In this document: in pieces, positions 38,023 through 46,083 of the stretch
Layout: every line of letters begins with the position of its first letter
Numbering within the stretch: the first letter of the stretch is position 1
Assembly: GCA_005883575.1 (NCBI GenBank)
Contig: VBFH01000034.1
Coordinates: 1-64,000 of the forward strand
Direction: 5' to 3'
Origin: Chloroflexota bacterium
Lineage (GTDB): Bacteria > Chloroflexota > Dormibacteria > Dormibacterales > Dormibacteraceae
Length of the DNA: 64,000 nt
Translations under genes and position numbers: made by a program
Notes under the pieces: model-generated
The model's database searches: none
The model's input: the letters and a program-made list of their open reading frames with translations, nothing else
What the model was told of the DNA's origin: nothing

Positions 38023-38032
38023 CGAACGTTCG
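38023..38032. promoter_or_regulatory. LacI-2-type operator upstream of ABC importer and GH1 gene
   Basis: CGAACGTTCG is a perfect palindrome; the site reads CGAACGTTCGCCT, matching the reverse complement of the LacI-2/GH2 site. It is centred about 24 bases downstream of the -10 element of the importer promoter, a road-block position, and lies 112 bases before the divergent GH1 start. Confidence 0.72.
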
Positions 38033-38050
38033 CCTTAGCCGACGGTTCGG

Positions 38051-38079
38051 ATACTAGTTCGCACCTGGGGCATTGTCAA
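38051..38079 (-). promoter_or_regulatory. Promoter of the sugar ABC importer operon
   Basis: On the minus strand TTGACA (38079-38074) is followed by a 17-base spacer and TAGTAT (38056-38051), close to the sigma-70 consensus. The predicted start gives a leader of about 85 bases containing both palindromes. Confidence 0.75.
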
Positions 38080-38143
38080 CTTCAGGCTTGGGCCTGCCCA
38101 GGCTCCGCGCCGGCCGCGCGCAGGGCGCACTAGCATCGACCGG

Positions 38144-39379
38144 ATGAGAGACGCCCTCAGGTTTCCCGACGGCTTTCTATTCGGCGCGTCGATCTCTGCC
38201 TACCAGACCGAGGGTGGCAACAGCAACACGGACTGGTGGTGGTGGGAGCACATCGCTGCCACGCCGTGCAGCGAGCCGTCGGGTGACGCCTGCGACTTCT
38301 ACCACCGCTATCGAGAGGACATCGCGATGCTCGCGGGCTTCGGGCTGAACTGCTTCCGGTTCGGTATCGAGTGGGCACGCATCGAGCCGGCCGAAGGCGA
38401 GTTCTCCCGCGCTGCCCTGGCCCATTACCGCCTAATCCTCGACGCGTGCCACGAGCACGGCATCACCCCGCTCGTGACCTTCGACCACTTCACGGTCCCG
38501 CGCTGGCTGCACGAGCACGGTGGCTTCGCGGCCGAGAACTTTCCCGCGCTCTTCGAGCGCTACTGCGCCCGCGCCGCCGAGGCGCTCGGGGATCGCATCG
38601 CCTACGCGTGCACGATCAACGAGCCGCAGGGCCTCGGATCGAGCGGGTGGCTGCTGGGCATCAACCCGCCGGGCCACACCGACGACCGCGAGGGTGCGCA
38701 GCGGGCGGTTGACAACCTGCTCGAGGGTCACCGGCGTGGGGCGGCGGCGATCCGCTCGCGGGCAGGGATACCAACGGGGATCACGCTCGCGCTTCCCGAC
38801 CTCCAGTACGAAGACGGTGCCCAGCCGGGCTCCTCCTCCCTCGAGCTGGAGTCGCGGGTGAGCGACTGGTTCTTCGAGCTCGCGCGCCAGGACGACTTCG
38901 TCGGCGTGCAGACGTACACACGGTTCAGATACGGCCCGGAGGGGCCGCGCAGCCCAGGCCACGACTGGAGTGACAGCACGCGCTACCTGGTCGAAACCGA
39001 CGAGACGACGCAGATGGGCTACGAGTACTACCCACGCGCGATCGGCGGCGCGATTCGCCGCGCCCAGCGCAGCTGCCCTGGCGTGCCGATCCTGGTCACC
39101 GAAAACGGGATCGCAACCTCCAACGATGAGAAGCGGATCGCGTACATCGACACGGCCTTGCGCGAGGTTCTGGCTTGCCTCGCGGAGGGCATCGACGTCC
39201 GCGGCTACCTTTACTGGTCGCTCCTGGACAACTTCGAGTGGGCGCTCGGCTACGCGCCCACGTTCGGACTGGTCGCGGTCGATCGCCAGAACTTCACCAG
39301 GCATCCCCGGCCAAGCGCCTCCTGGCTGGGTACCGTCGCCAGGGCCAGGGCACTGAGCGGGGTGGCTGAATCCGTGTGA
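38144..39379 (+). CDS. GH1-family beta-glycosidase
   Basis: Retaining (beta/alpha)8 glycosidase, 411 residues. The N-terminal signature FPDGFLFGASISAYQTEGG, acid/base YACTINEPQG and nucleophile VTENGIATSND are all present, with the usual LDNFEWALGY near the C-terminus. It is shorter than many GH1 enzymes (about 450). There is no signal peptide, consistent with cytosolic hydrolysis of beta-linked sugars brought in by the divergent ABC importer. It starts a plus-strand operon with the GAF-oxidoreductase and a debranching enzyme. Confidence 0.95.
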   Translation: MRDALRFPDGFLFGASISAYQTEGGNSNTDWWWWEHIAATPCSEPSGDACDFYHRYREDIAMLAGFGLNCFRFGIEWARIEPAEGEFSRAALAHYRLILDACHEHGITPLVTFDHFTVPRWLHEHGGFAAENFPALFERYCARAAEALGDRIAYACTINEPQGLGSSGWLLGINPPGHTDDREGAQRAVDNLLEGHRRGAAAIRSRAGIPTGITLALPDLQYEDGAQPGSSSLELESRVSDWFFELARQDDFVGVQTYTRFRYGPEGPRSPGHDWSDSTRYLVETDETTQMGYEYYPRAIGGAIRRAQRSCPGVPILVTENGIATSNDEKRIAYIDTALREVLACLAEGIDVRGYLYWSLLDNFEWALGYAPTFGLVAVDRQNFTRHPRPSASWLGTVARARALSGVAESV

Positions 39380-39395
39380 TGATCGCAACACCAAA

Positions 39396-42300
39396 GTGAT
39401 CCGCCCGCCGGTCGAAGCCAATTCCGGTCTTGCCGCGGTCCTCCGCGGCGTGATCGCGGACTTTCAGCACGCGTCGGGCGCGGAAATCGTTTCCGTCTTC
39501 CTTTATGAAGAGTCGACCCATACCTACTACGCGCCGTTCGCGACTGGACAGCCGCAGGAGAGCCTCCTCGACTCGCTGACCGACATGCATGAGCAGCTCA
39601 CCCGCTACCTTTCAGACGAGCGGCAGGGCAAGGTGCCGGACGAGCTCGGCGTCCACCAGTACGGATCGACCGTCTGGCTTACCGTCACACGCCAGCGCCT
39701 GGTCGCGCGCAATGCGCCGGCGGAGATCGACTCCACCTTCATCCGCCGCTACCAGGTCCAATCGACGCTTGGCCTGCCACTGCTGGTCGGCGACCGGCTG
39801 CTCGGCCTGATCTACCTGAACTACCGCAATCGGGAGCGCGCCCCGGACGACAGTCGCCTGCGAGAGCTCGAGCGGCGCGCCTCGACGGCGGCGGCGCTCA
39901 TCCAGAGCGCGCTCGAGGGCGCCGAGCGATCGGCGCTGGACGGCCTCTCGCGCCTGACCTCGCTGCTGACGACGCCCATCGGCGACGCGCGGACCGACGC
40001 CAAGGAGCTGCGTCGGCTCTTGTCGATCGCCCTCGCCGACCTGCTGATGGCAAGCAACCTCGACGGCGCGGCCATCTACCAATTCGGGCACCAGCGGTCC
40101 CACCTCGAGCTGGTCACGGCGCACCTGCGGGTCGCGGCGCCGACGCGGGTCGACCGAGTCGACGCTTCGACCGCCTGGGAATCGGCCCTGCACAAGACGC
40201 TCGACGAGGCGACCGCCGAGGCGGACCTGCATCCGGTCGCCAGCTACGCGCTCGGCCAGCCGGACGAGCCGCACGGCTATCTGGTCTTACTCAGCCGGGA
40301 CCCCCTCGCGACCGTGCGCCGCGCCCCTTCGACCGACGAAATGTTGAGGGCGGGCGCGCAGCTCATCGGTGGAACGCTCGCCTCCCAGCGGTTGATCGGC
40401 GAGCTCGAGAACAGCAACCGGCTGCTCAGCGCGCTGGGCGACATGACGGCCGCCATGCTCAAGCCGGGGGCCACGCGGCACGAGGTGATCGACGCGGTGG
40501 TCGGGCACCTGACCGATTCGCAGGTGCCGGAGTTCGACTTCAACTTCGCCACCGTCTACCTGCTCGAGGAGCGGGACGACGGCGCGATGGTCGTGCGCAT
40601 GGCCGCGGGCGCAGCCACAGGAGCGGCGATCGATGTGGCGGAAGCCCCGCGCGGAAGCTCGCGCGGAGCTCAGGCGCGGGTGCCGCGATGGGCGCTGGAG
40701 GAAGACCGCCTCCTCGCCGCGGACGACGTGCTCCTCTACTCGGCACGCGCGTGGCAGACGGTGATCGTCGGCCCGATGCCCGCCGCGGACCATGCCGACA
40801 TCATCTCGGGAGGCATACCAGTCCAGTCGGCCTGGACCGAGGTGCCCGTCGTATACAGCAACGGCACAGTGCTGGGCAAGGTGCTGGCGTGCCTCATCGG
40901 TGAGAAGGATCGTCCGCGCGGCGAGGAGGATGCGCCCTTCACGCTCGCCGGCGAGGTCTTCGAGCGAGGTGGGCACAAGGACCTGGTGCGAATCTTCGTC
41001 CCCTTCGGCACCGATCCGTCGGGACGCGCGAGCGGAGTGCTCGAGGTCGGCTATCACCGCTCTGACGCGCGCCGGCCGGACTGGGGCCAGGTAGAGGCCC
41101 TTCGAGCGGCCGCCGGGCAGCTCGCGGTGGCGGTCGAGACGGCGCGGCTCTATGAGGAGGCGCAGCGGCACGCCGAGCAGCTCGAGCTCGTCGCCGACGT
41201 GAGCAAGGCGATCGCAAGCTCGATCGACCTCGACCAGACGCTCACCCTCGTGGCCCAGAACCTGGTGCGACTCGTCGACGCATCGTTGTGCCAGATCGCG
41301 CTCTATGAAGAGGACCGCGAGGGCTGGTACGGCGCAGCCGCTTCGGACCTCGAAGAGCTCTGGCGGCGCCAGCACGGGGAGCGCTCCCAGACTTCGTTCC
41401 TGTTCGATGTCCTCGACCGCGAAGAGCCGGTCGTGATCGAGGACACGTCGGTCAGCGCCGACGTCGATCCCGCATACGTGCGCACGTTTGGCGTGCGCTC
41501 GCTGATGGCGCTGCCGCTGATCGCCGACGAGCAGGCGATTGGCGCTGCCGTGCTGGCCGAGCGCAACCGCAACCGGCGCTTTCGCCCCGATGAGGTGCAG
41601 CGCGCGCAGGCGCTGGCGGTGCAGGCCGCGGTGGCGATCAAGAACGCGCGCTTGCACGCGCTCGCCGAAGAAGAGCGCCACCTGCAAAAGGACTTCGTGC
41701 TCATCGGCTTTGGGCAGTGGGGGCAGAAGGCGTACCAGCACCTGCTCACGCTCAAGCAGTTCTTCAACTTCCGCACGCTCGTGGTGGAGCAGGATTCGCC
41801 GGGCGCACGGGATCGGCTCGGGGTGAAGGAAGAAGAAGTCAGGACGCATGGTGACTCCTTCTACTGGGACAGCCACGGCTCGCCGGCACACGACCAGCTC
41901 GAGCGCGAGCTGGAGTCGAGCTCTTACGTCATCACCTACATCGCGACCCCCGCCGCGACGCACCTCCAGACGCTCGCGCGCTACTACGACCTCAGCGACG
42001 TGGTCCTGATCGAGAAGCCGCTGGGCGCTCCGCCGGACGAATACCGCAAGTTCCTCGACACGGCGCCCGGCGGCGTGGAGATCGTCGCGGCCGACCACTA
42101 CTACTTCAAGCTCGAGGTCCGCCTCCTCGCGATGCTGCTGACGGAAGAGCGCACGCTTCGCAACTTCCTCGACAGCGTGGAAGAGATCCGGATCGAGATC
42201 CTCGAGGAGCAGCCGCTCACGGGCGCCGCGGCTGACATCGGCGTCGTCGCCGACCTGATTCCTCACGCCTTCGCCATCATCTCGCTGCTTACACCGATCG

Positions 42301-42827
42301 ACCGCATCAAGCTCGATGAGGAGGCGCCCCTGCTCATCGGCCGCCACGAAGGTTTGACCGGCCAGCGCGAAAGCTACGCGCGGATGAACGCTCACTTCGA
42401 CTATCAGGGCCGCGCGGTGCGCTTGGTGATCGAGGTCGGCAAGGGAGCCGAGAACGCGAAGTGGATCAAGCTCAGCGGCGAGAAACGCGCGGCCGGGCGC
42501 AGCCCGAGCTACAAGTTCGATTTCGGCAAGGGGGAGGCGATCGACGGCACGCAGGCGACCGTGCGCGCCGCGGTGCGACGCATCCGCGAGCCGGGCGTCC
42601 CTGACAACGCGCACCTGAACATGCTCCGGCACGTGATCGAAAAGCGGCATCCCGCGGTCGGCATCCTCTCGATTCGCGAGGCAATTCGCGCAAACCAACG
42701 CGTCCGCGACCTCGAGGCGATGGCGGTCGAGCTGCTGGCGCGAGAAGAGTGGACGAGCTATGCACTCGGATCACGGCCTGCATTCGAAGCGTCGGCAAAA
42801 ACAACCGCGATAAGCAGCGCCAACTAG
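39396..42827 (+). CDS. Multi-GAF sensor fused to a Gfo/Idh-like Rossmann oxidoreductase
   Basis: A 1143-residue protein of unusual architecture. Residues about 10-760 look like four GAF-type units, seen as FRRYQ-like FIRRYQVQSTLGLPLL (about 115-130), a second block to about 335, a third to about 590, and a fourth with VRTFGVRSLMALPLIADEQ near 700. A Rossmann oxidoreductase follows: GFGQWG at 771-776, EKP at 873-875 and DHYYFK at 900-905. The last two resemble Gfo/Idh and glucose-6-phosphate dehydrogenase active-site motifs. There is no kinase, cyclase or HTH domain. The start is GTG at 39396, 17 bases after the GH1 gene. A ligand-regulated sugar dehydrogenase is the simplest idea, but unproved. 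Confidence 0.88.
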   Translation: MIRPPVEANSGLAAVLRGVIADFQHASGAEIVSVFLYEESTHTYYAPFATGQPQESLLDSLTDMHEQLTRYLSDERQGKVPDELGVHQYGSTVWLTVTRQRLVARNAPAEIDSTFIRRYQVQSTLGLPLLVGDRLLGLIYLNYRNRERAPDDSRLRELERRASTAAALIQSALEGAERSALDGLSRLTSLLTTPIGDARTDAKELRRLLSIALADLLMASNLDGAAIYQFGHQRSHLELVTAHLRVAAPTRVDRVDASTAWESALHKTLDEATAEADLHPVASYALGQPDEPHGYLVLLSRDPLATVRRAPSTDEMLRAGAQLIGGTLASQRLIGELENSNRLLSALGDMTAAMLKPGATRHEVIDAVVGHLTDSQVPEFDFNFATVYLLEERDDGAMVVRMAAGAATGAAIDVAEAPRGSSRGAQARVPRWALEEDRLLAADDVLLYSARAWQTVIVGPMPAADHADIISGGIPVQSAWTEVPVVYSNGTVLGKVLACLIGEKDRPRGEEDAPFTLAGEVFERGGHKDLVRIFVPFGTDPSGRASGVLEVGYHRSDARRPDWGQVEALRAAAGQLAVAVETARLYEEAQRHAEQLELVADVSKAIASSIDLDQTLTLVAQNLVRLVDASLCQIALYEEDREGWYGAAASDLEELWRRQHGERSQTSFLFDVLDREEPVVIEDTSVSADVDPAYVRTFGVRSLMALPLIADEQAIGAAVLAERNRNRRFRPDEVQRAQALAVQAAVAIKNARLHALAEEERHLQKDFVLIGFGQWGQKAYQHLLTLKQFFNFRTLVVEQDSPGARDRLGVKEEEVRTHGDSFYWDSHGSPAHDQLERELESSSYVITYIATPAATHLQTLARYYDLSDVVLIEKPLGAPPDEYRKFLDTAPGGVEIVAADHYYFKLEVRLLAMLLTEERTLRNFLDSVEEIRIEILEEQPLTGAAADIGVVADLIPHAFAIISLLTPIDRIKLDEEAPLLIGRHEGLTGQRESYARMNAHFDYQGRAVRLVIEVGKGAENAKWIKLSGEKRAAGRSPSYKFDFGKGEAIDGTQATVRAAVRRIREPGVPDNAHLNMLRHVIEKRHPAVGILSIREAIRANQRVRDLEAMAVELLAREEWTSYALGSRPAFEASAKTTAISSAN

Positions 42828-42854
42828 CGCCTGTTAAGGCACACTGCCCGGCCG

Positions 42855-44828
42855 ATGATTTCGGCCGGGCAGCTGATCTCCGAGCGCGTGATGCTCAAAC
42901 GCGACCGTTTTTTCAGCGTGTCCGCGAGGGACGGATCGATGAGGCCCGGCGAGTTTCGCGGAGACGGCCTGTGGGACGGCGACACACGAATCCTTTCCAC
43001 GCTGCGATTGCTGATCAATGGCATCGAGCCGCGGGCGGTGCATTTCGAGACCGATGACAGCTCGGCGACCTTCGAGCTCGAAACCGTCGGCGTGCACGTG
43101 TCCCGTGTGCGGTTCATCGAGTCGGGAATGCACGAAAGAATCACGATCACCAATCCGGGCGCGGCGACTGTCGATGCGGTGCTCGAGATCGAGGTCGCGG
43201 CCGATTTCGGCGCGATGCTCGGAATTCGAGGGGCGGTGCCGAAGCTTGCGGCGCCGCAGCCTTTGCCGCCGGTCAAGACCGTTGACGGGGTGCGGTTTGA
43301 GCATTCCCACGGTGGAACTCGCGTGCTCGCATTTCCCGAAGGCCTGAAACACCAGATGCGCCTCTTGCCAGGCGACGAGTTCACGTTGCGTCTCGACGTC
43401 GTTCGCGACATGGGAGAGCCGATCATCGATTTCGTCGCCGGTCTCGACGAAGCCAGGGCGGCCTATCCCCGATGGGTGGCGGAGTGCATGTCCGTGCACA
43501 CCGACAACCCGGCGCTCAACGAGCTCCTGGAGCAGGCCACCGCGGACATCCGCATGCTCTGCAACCGATACGAGACTGGGATCTATCCGACGGCAGGACT
43601 GCCCTGGTTCGCGGTGCCATTCGGCCGCGACTCGCTGATCAGCTCGATCCTTCTGCTCCACTTCAACCCCGACCTGGCGCGCGGCGTGCTGCGCTACCTT
43701 GCCAAGCACCAGGGCACACGCGTCGACGACTACAGCGAAGAGCAGCCCGGCAAGATCCTCCACGAGGTGCGCGACGGCGAGGTGGTGGAGCGCGGTCTGT
43801 GGCCGCACATCCTGTACGGCACGGTCGATGCGACCGCGCTCTTTCTTTGCGCACTGACCGAGACAGAGACCTGGACTCACGACCACGGGTTCGCGGACCA
43901 GCTCTGGCCGGCGGCCGAAGCGGCGCTTCGGTGGTGCACGGACTACGGTGACTCCGACGGCGACGGGTACCTCGAGTACATGGGCGGTCTCGCGCGCAAC
44001 GAAGGCTGGAAGGACTCCGACAGCTCGCTCACCAACACCGACGGCACTGACGCATCGCATCCCGCCGCGCTGTGCGAGGTGCAGGCATACCTGCATCGGG
44101 GGCTGGTGGGCATGTCGCGGCGCAACCCCAGGCTCAAGGAGCACGCCACCGTCCTCAAGCGGCGCTTCAACCACGACTTCTGGATGTTGGACTCGAAGTA
44201 CATCGCTCAGGCCCTCGATGGCTCGAAGCACCAGGTGCAGGCTGTCACTTCGAACCCCGGGCACTGCCTGTGGATGCGAATCCTCGACCGCGTGAAGGCG
44301 GGGCACGTGACGCGGCGCCTGCTTGCGCCCGACATGTTCTCGGGCTGGGGCATCAGGACTCTGTCCGAGCGCGCCGTGAACTACGACCCGTGCAGCTACC
44401 ACAACGGTTCGGTGTGGCCCTTCGACTCCGCGCTGGCGGTGGCGGGGATGCGGCAGTACGGATTCGCCGCCGAGGCCGAGCGAGTCGCTCGCGCGCTCAT
44501 CGAGGCGTCGATCGAGCTTCCTCTGCGCCGGCCCCCAGAGCTCTTTTGCGGCGACGAGCGCGCGCCGGGCGAGCCGCCCAGTGAGTACTGGAACACCTGC
44601 ACACCGCAGCTGTGGTCGGCGGCCGCGATGTTCGCGTGCGTCGCCTCCATCCTTGGGCTCGAGGCGAACCCGAGCCGCAAGACGCTGCGCATCGCACCCA
44701 TCGAGACAGGCCTGTGGAACCGAATCGAGGTCACCGGATTACATTTCGCCGGCCAGCGCATCGACTTCGCGGTCGAGGGCACCAAGGTGAAGGCCGGCCG
44801 CCTTCCCGCGGGAGTGCGAATCAGCTGA
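42855..44828 (+). CDS. Glycogen-debranching-type amylo-alpha-1,6-glucosidase 1
   Basis: A 657-residue protein with an N-terminal beta-sandwich of the bis-GDE_N type (FRGDGLWDGDTRILSTLRLLING) and a C-terminal (alpha/alpha)6 barrel. The barrel motifs are GLPWFAVPFGRDSLISS, DSDGDGYLEYMGG, GWKDSDSS and PYSYHNGSVWPFD-like YDPCSYHNGSVWPFD. The family hydrolyses alpha-1,6 branch points or related linkages in glucan. It lies 28 bases after the GAF-oxidoreductase gene and is probably co-transcribed with it. Its last eight bases overlap the convergent glycosyltransferase gene. A paralogue is at 46084-48396. Confidence 0.9.
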   Translation: MISAGQLISERVMLKRDRFFSVSARDGSMRPGEFRGDGLWDGDTRILSTLRLLINGIEPRAVHFETDDSSATFELETVGVHVSRVRFIESGMHERITITNPGAATVDAVLEIEVAADFGAMLGIRGAVPKLAAPQPLPPVKTVDGVRFEHSHGGTRVLAFPEGLKHQMRLLPGDEFTLRLDVVRDMGEPIIDFVAGLDEARAAYPRWVAECMSVHTDNPALNELLEQATADIRMLCNRYETGIYPTAGLPWFAVPFGRDSLISSILLLHFNPDLARGVLRYLAKHQGTRVDDYSEEQPGKILHEVRDGEVVERGLWPHILYGTVDATALFLCALTETETWTHDHGFADQLWPAAEAALRWCTDYGDSDGDGYLEYMGGLARNEGWKDSDSSLTNTDGTDASHPAALCEVQAYLHRGLVGMSRRNPRLKEHATVLKRRFNHDFWMLDSKYIAQALDGSKHQVQAVTSNPGHCLWMRILDRVKAGHVTRRLLAPDMFSGWGIRTLSERAVNYDPCSYHNGSVWPFDSALAVAGMRQYGFAAEAERVARALIEASIELPLRRPPELFCGDERAPGEPPSEYWNTCTPQLWSAAAMFACVASILGLEANPSRKTLRIAPIETGLWNRIEVTGLHFAGQRIDFAVEGTKVKAGRLPAGVRIS

Positions 44829-45900
44829 TCGGCGGCTCGCTCTGCTGGGCCTGCTCGATCGCACGCTCGTACACGTTCAGATAGCCGCCCGCCATCTGCG
44901 CCGGGCCAAAACGCTTGGCGGCCACGTCGGCGCAGCGCTTCAAGTCGATCTCCTGCCAACGTTTGACTGCGTCGACCATGCCATCGACGTCATCGACCAG
45001 AAATCCCGTCACGCCAGGTTCGACCAGTTCCGGTGCTGCGCCATGCGAGAAAGCGATCACCGGCGTGCCGCTGACCATCGCTTCGACCATCGCGAGCCCG
45101 AAGGGCTCTTCCCACTCGATGGGAAACAGCAGCGCCTTAGCCTTTGCAAGCAGCGTTGCCTTTTCAGCGCCTTCGACGTTCTCGCGCCACGTGACCTGCC
45201 CGTTGAGGTTGGGCTTGACCTTCTCTTCGAAGTAGCGACGCGATTCCGGATCGACCTTGCCGGCGAGCACGAGCGGGATGTTGAGGCGCTTCGAGACCTC
45301 GATCGCATGGTGCTGGCCCTTGTCGGGGTTGATGCGCGCAAGCTCGACCACGTAATTGTCTTTTTCTTCCGGTTTTGTGATCGGCGAGTACTCGGCGGGA
45401 TCGACCGCGTTGTGCACCACTCCACTCCACTCCACGCCCGCGACCGTGGCCTGCTGAGCGCGGCTGATCGCGACCAGGTTCACCTGCCGGGCCACGGAGC
45501 GCAGGAAATCTCCCTCGGCTTCACTGAGAGCACCATGGAGCGTCGCCACAACCGGCGACTGCAGTCGCGCCTGCGAGGCAACAAGGATCCCAGTGAGGCC
45601 TGTGTTGTCGTGGACGACATCGAAGGCGCGCCTGCGCACGGTCTCGTAGGCCCGATGGAGGAAGAGGTCGTGGCGCGGGATCTCGTCGTGCGTGCCGAGT
45701 GCCTGCTGCCAGCTCTCGGGAGCCAGCGCGAGGGATTCGAACAGTCCTTGCGACCCCTGCCGCCCGAGAACCGTGACCTTGTGCCCCCTTTCCGCCACCT
45801 CGCGCGCGAGGTTGTACACCATGAGCTCGATACCGCCGTAACCGGTGGGCGGGACAGGGAACCACGGGCTGACGATGAGCGCGATGCGACGAGGCTCCAC
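44821..45900 (-). CDS. GT4-family glycosyltransferase
   Basis: A GT-B-fold retaining glycosyltransferase of 359 residues. The N-terminal acceptor domain shows FPVPPTGYGGIELMVYNLAREV, and the C-terminal nucleotide-sugar domain shows ARINPDKGQHHAIEV, FPIEWEEPFGLAMVEAM (E-x7-E motif) and GTPVIAF. The start is GTG at 45900. It follows the second debranching enzyme on the same strand after 183 bases. The acceptor is unknown; a role in glucan or glucosylglycerate-like compatible-solute synthesis is only a contextual guess. Confidence 0.92.
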   Translation of the reverse strand: MEPRRIALIVSPWFPVPPTGYGGIELMVYNLAREVAERGHKVTVLGRQGSQGLFESLALAPESWQQALGTHDEIPRHDLFLHRAYETVRRRAFDVVHDNTGLTGILVASQARLQSPVVATLHGALSEAEGDFLRSVARQVNLVAISRAQQATVAGVEWSGVVHNAVDPAEYSPITKPEEKDNYVVELARINPDKGQHHAIEVSKRLNIPLVLAGKVDPESRRYFEEKVKPNLNGQVTWRENVEGAEKATLLAKAKALLFPIEWEEPFGLAMVEAMVSGTPVIAFSHGAAPELVEPGVTGFLVDDVDGMVDAVKRWQEIDLKRCADVAAKRFGPAQMAGGYLNVYERAIEQAQQSEPPIS

Positions 45901-46083
45901 ATTTGTAAAACACCCCAGACAGAGGGATACGCAGGAACGCCGCCGAGAAAGGAAGTACCTGGTCCGGTCGGCGCGGGTAGCCGAACGTGATGGTCGATGC
46001 GATGGTCATGATCTGGCCCTCGTAGGTTTTGACCAACTGCCAGCGGAAGGGCGCCCCGGACCAGACCCACCCCGACACGCTCT

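Noticed and set aside
40287-42698. 803-residue minus-strand frame opposite the GAF-oxidoreductase gene
   Set aside because: No motif, unusual Arg/His/Val composition, and fully inside a convincing coding frame on the plus strand.
42834-44402. 522-residue minus-strand frame opposite the first debranching enzyme
   Set aside because: Shadow frame without recognisable domains; the plus frame has intact GDE motifs.
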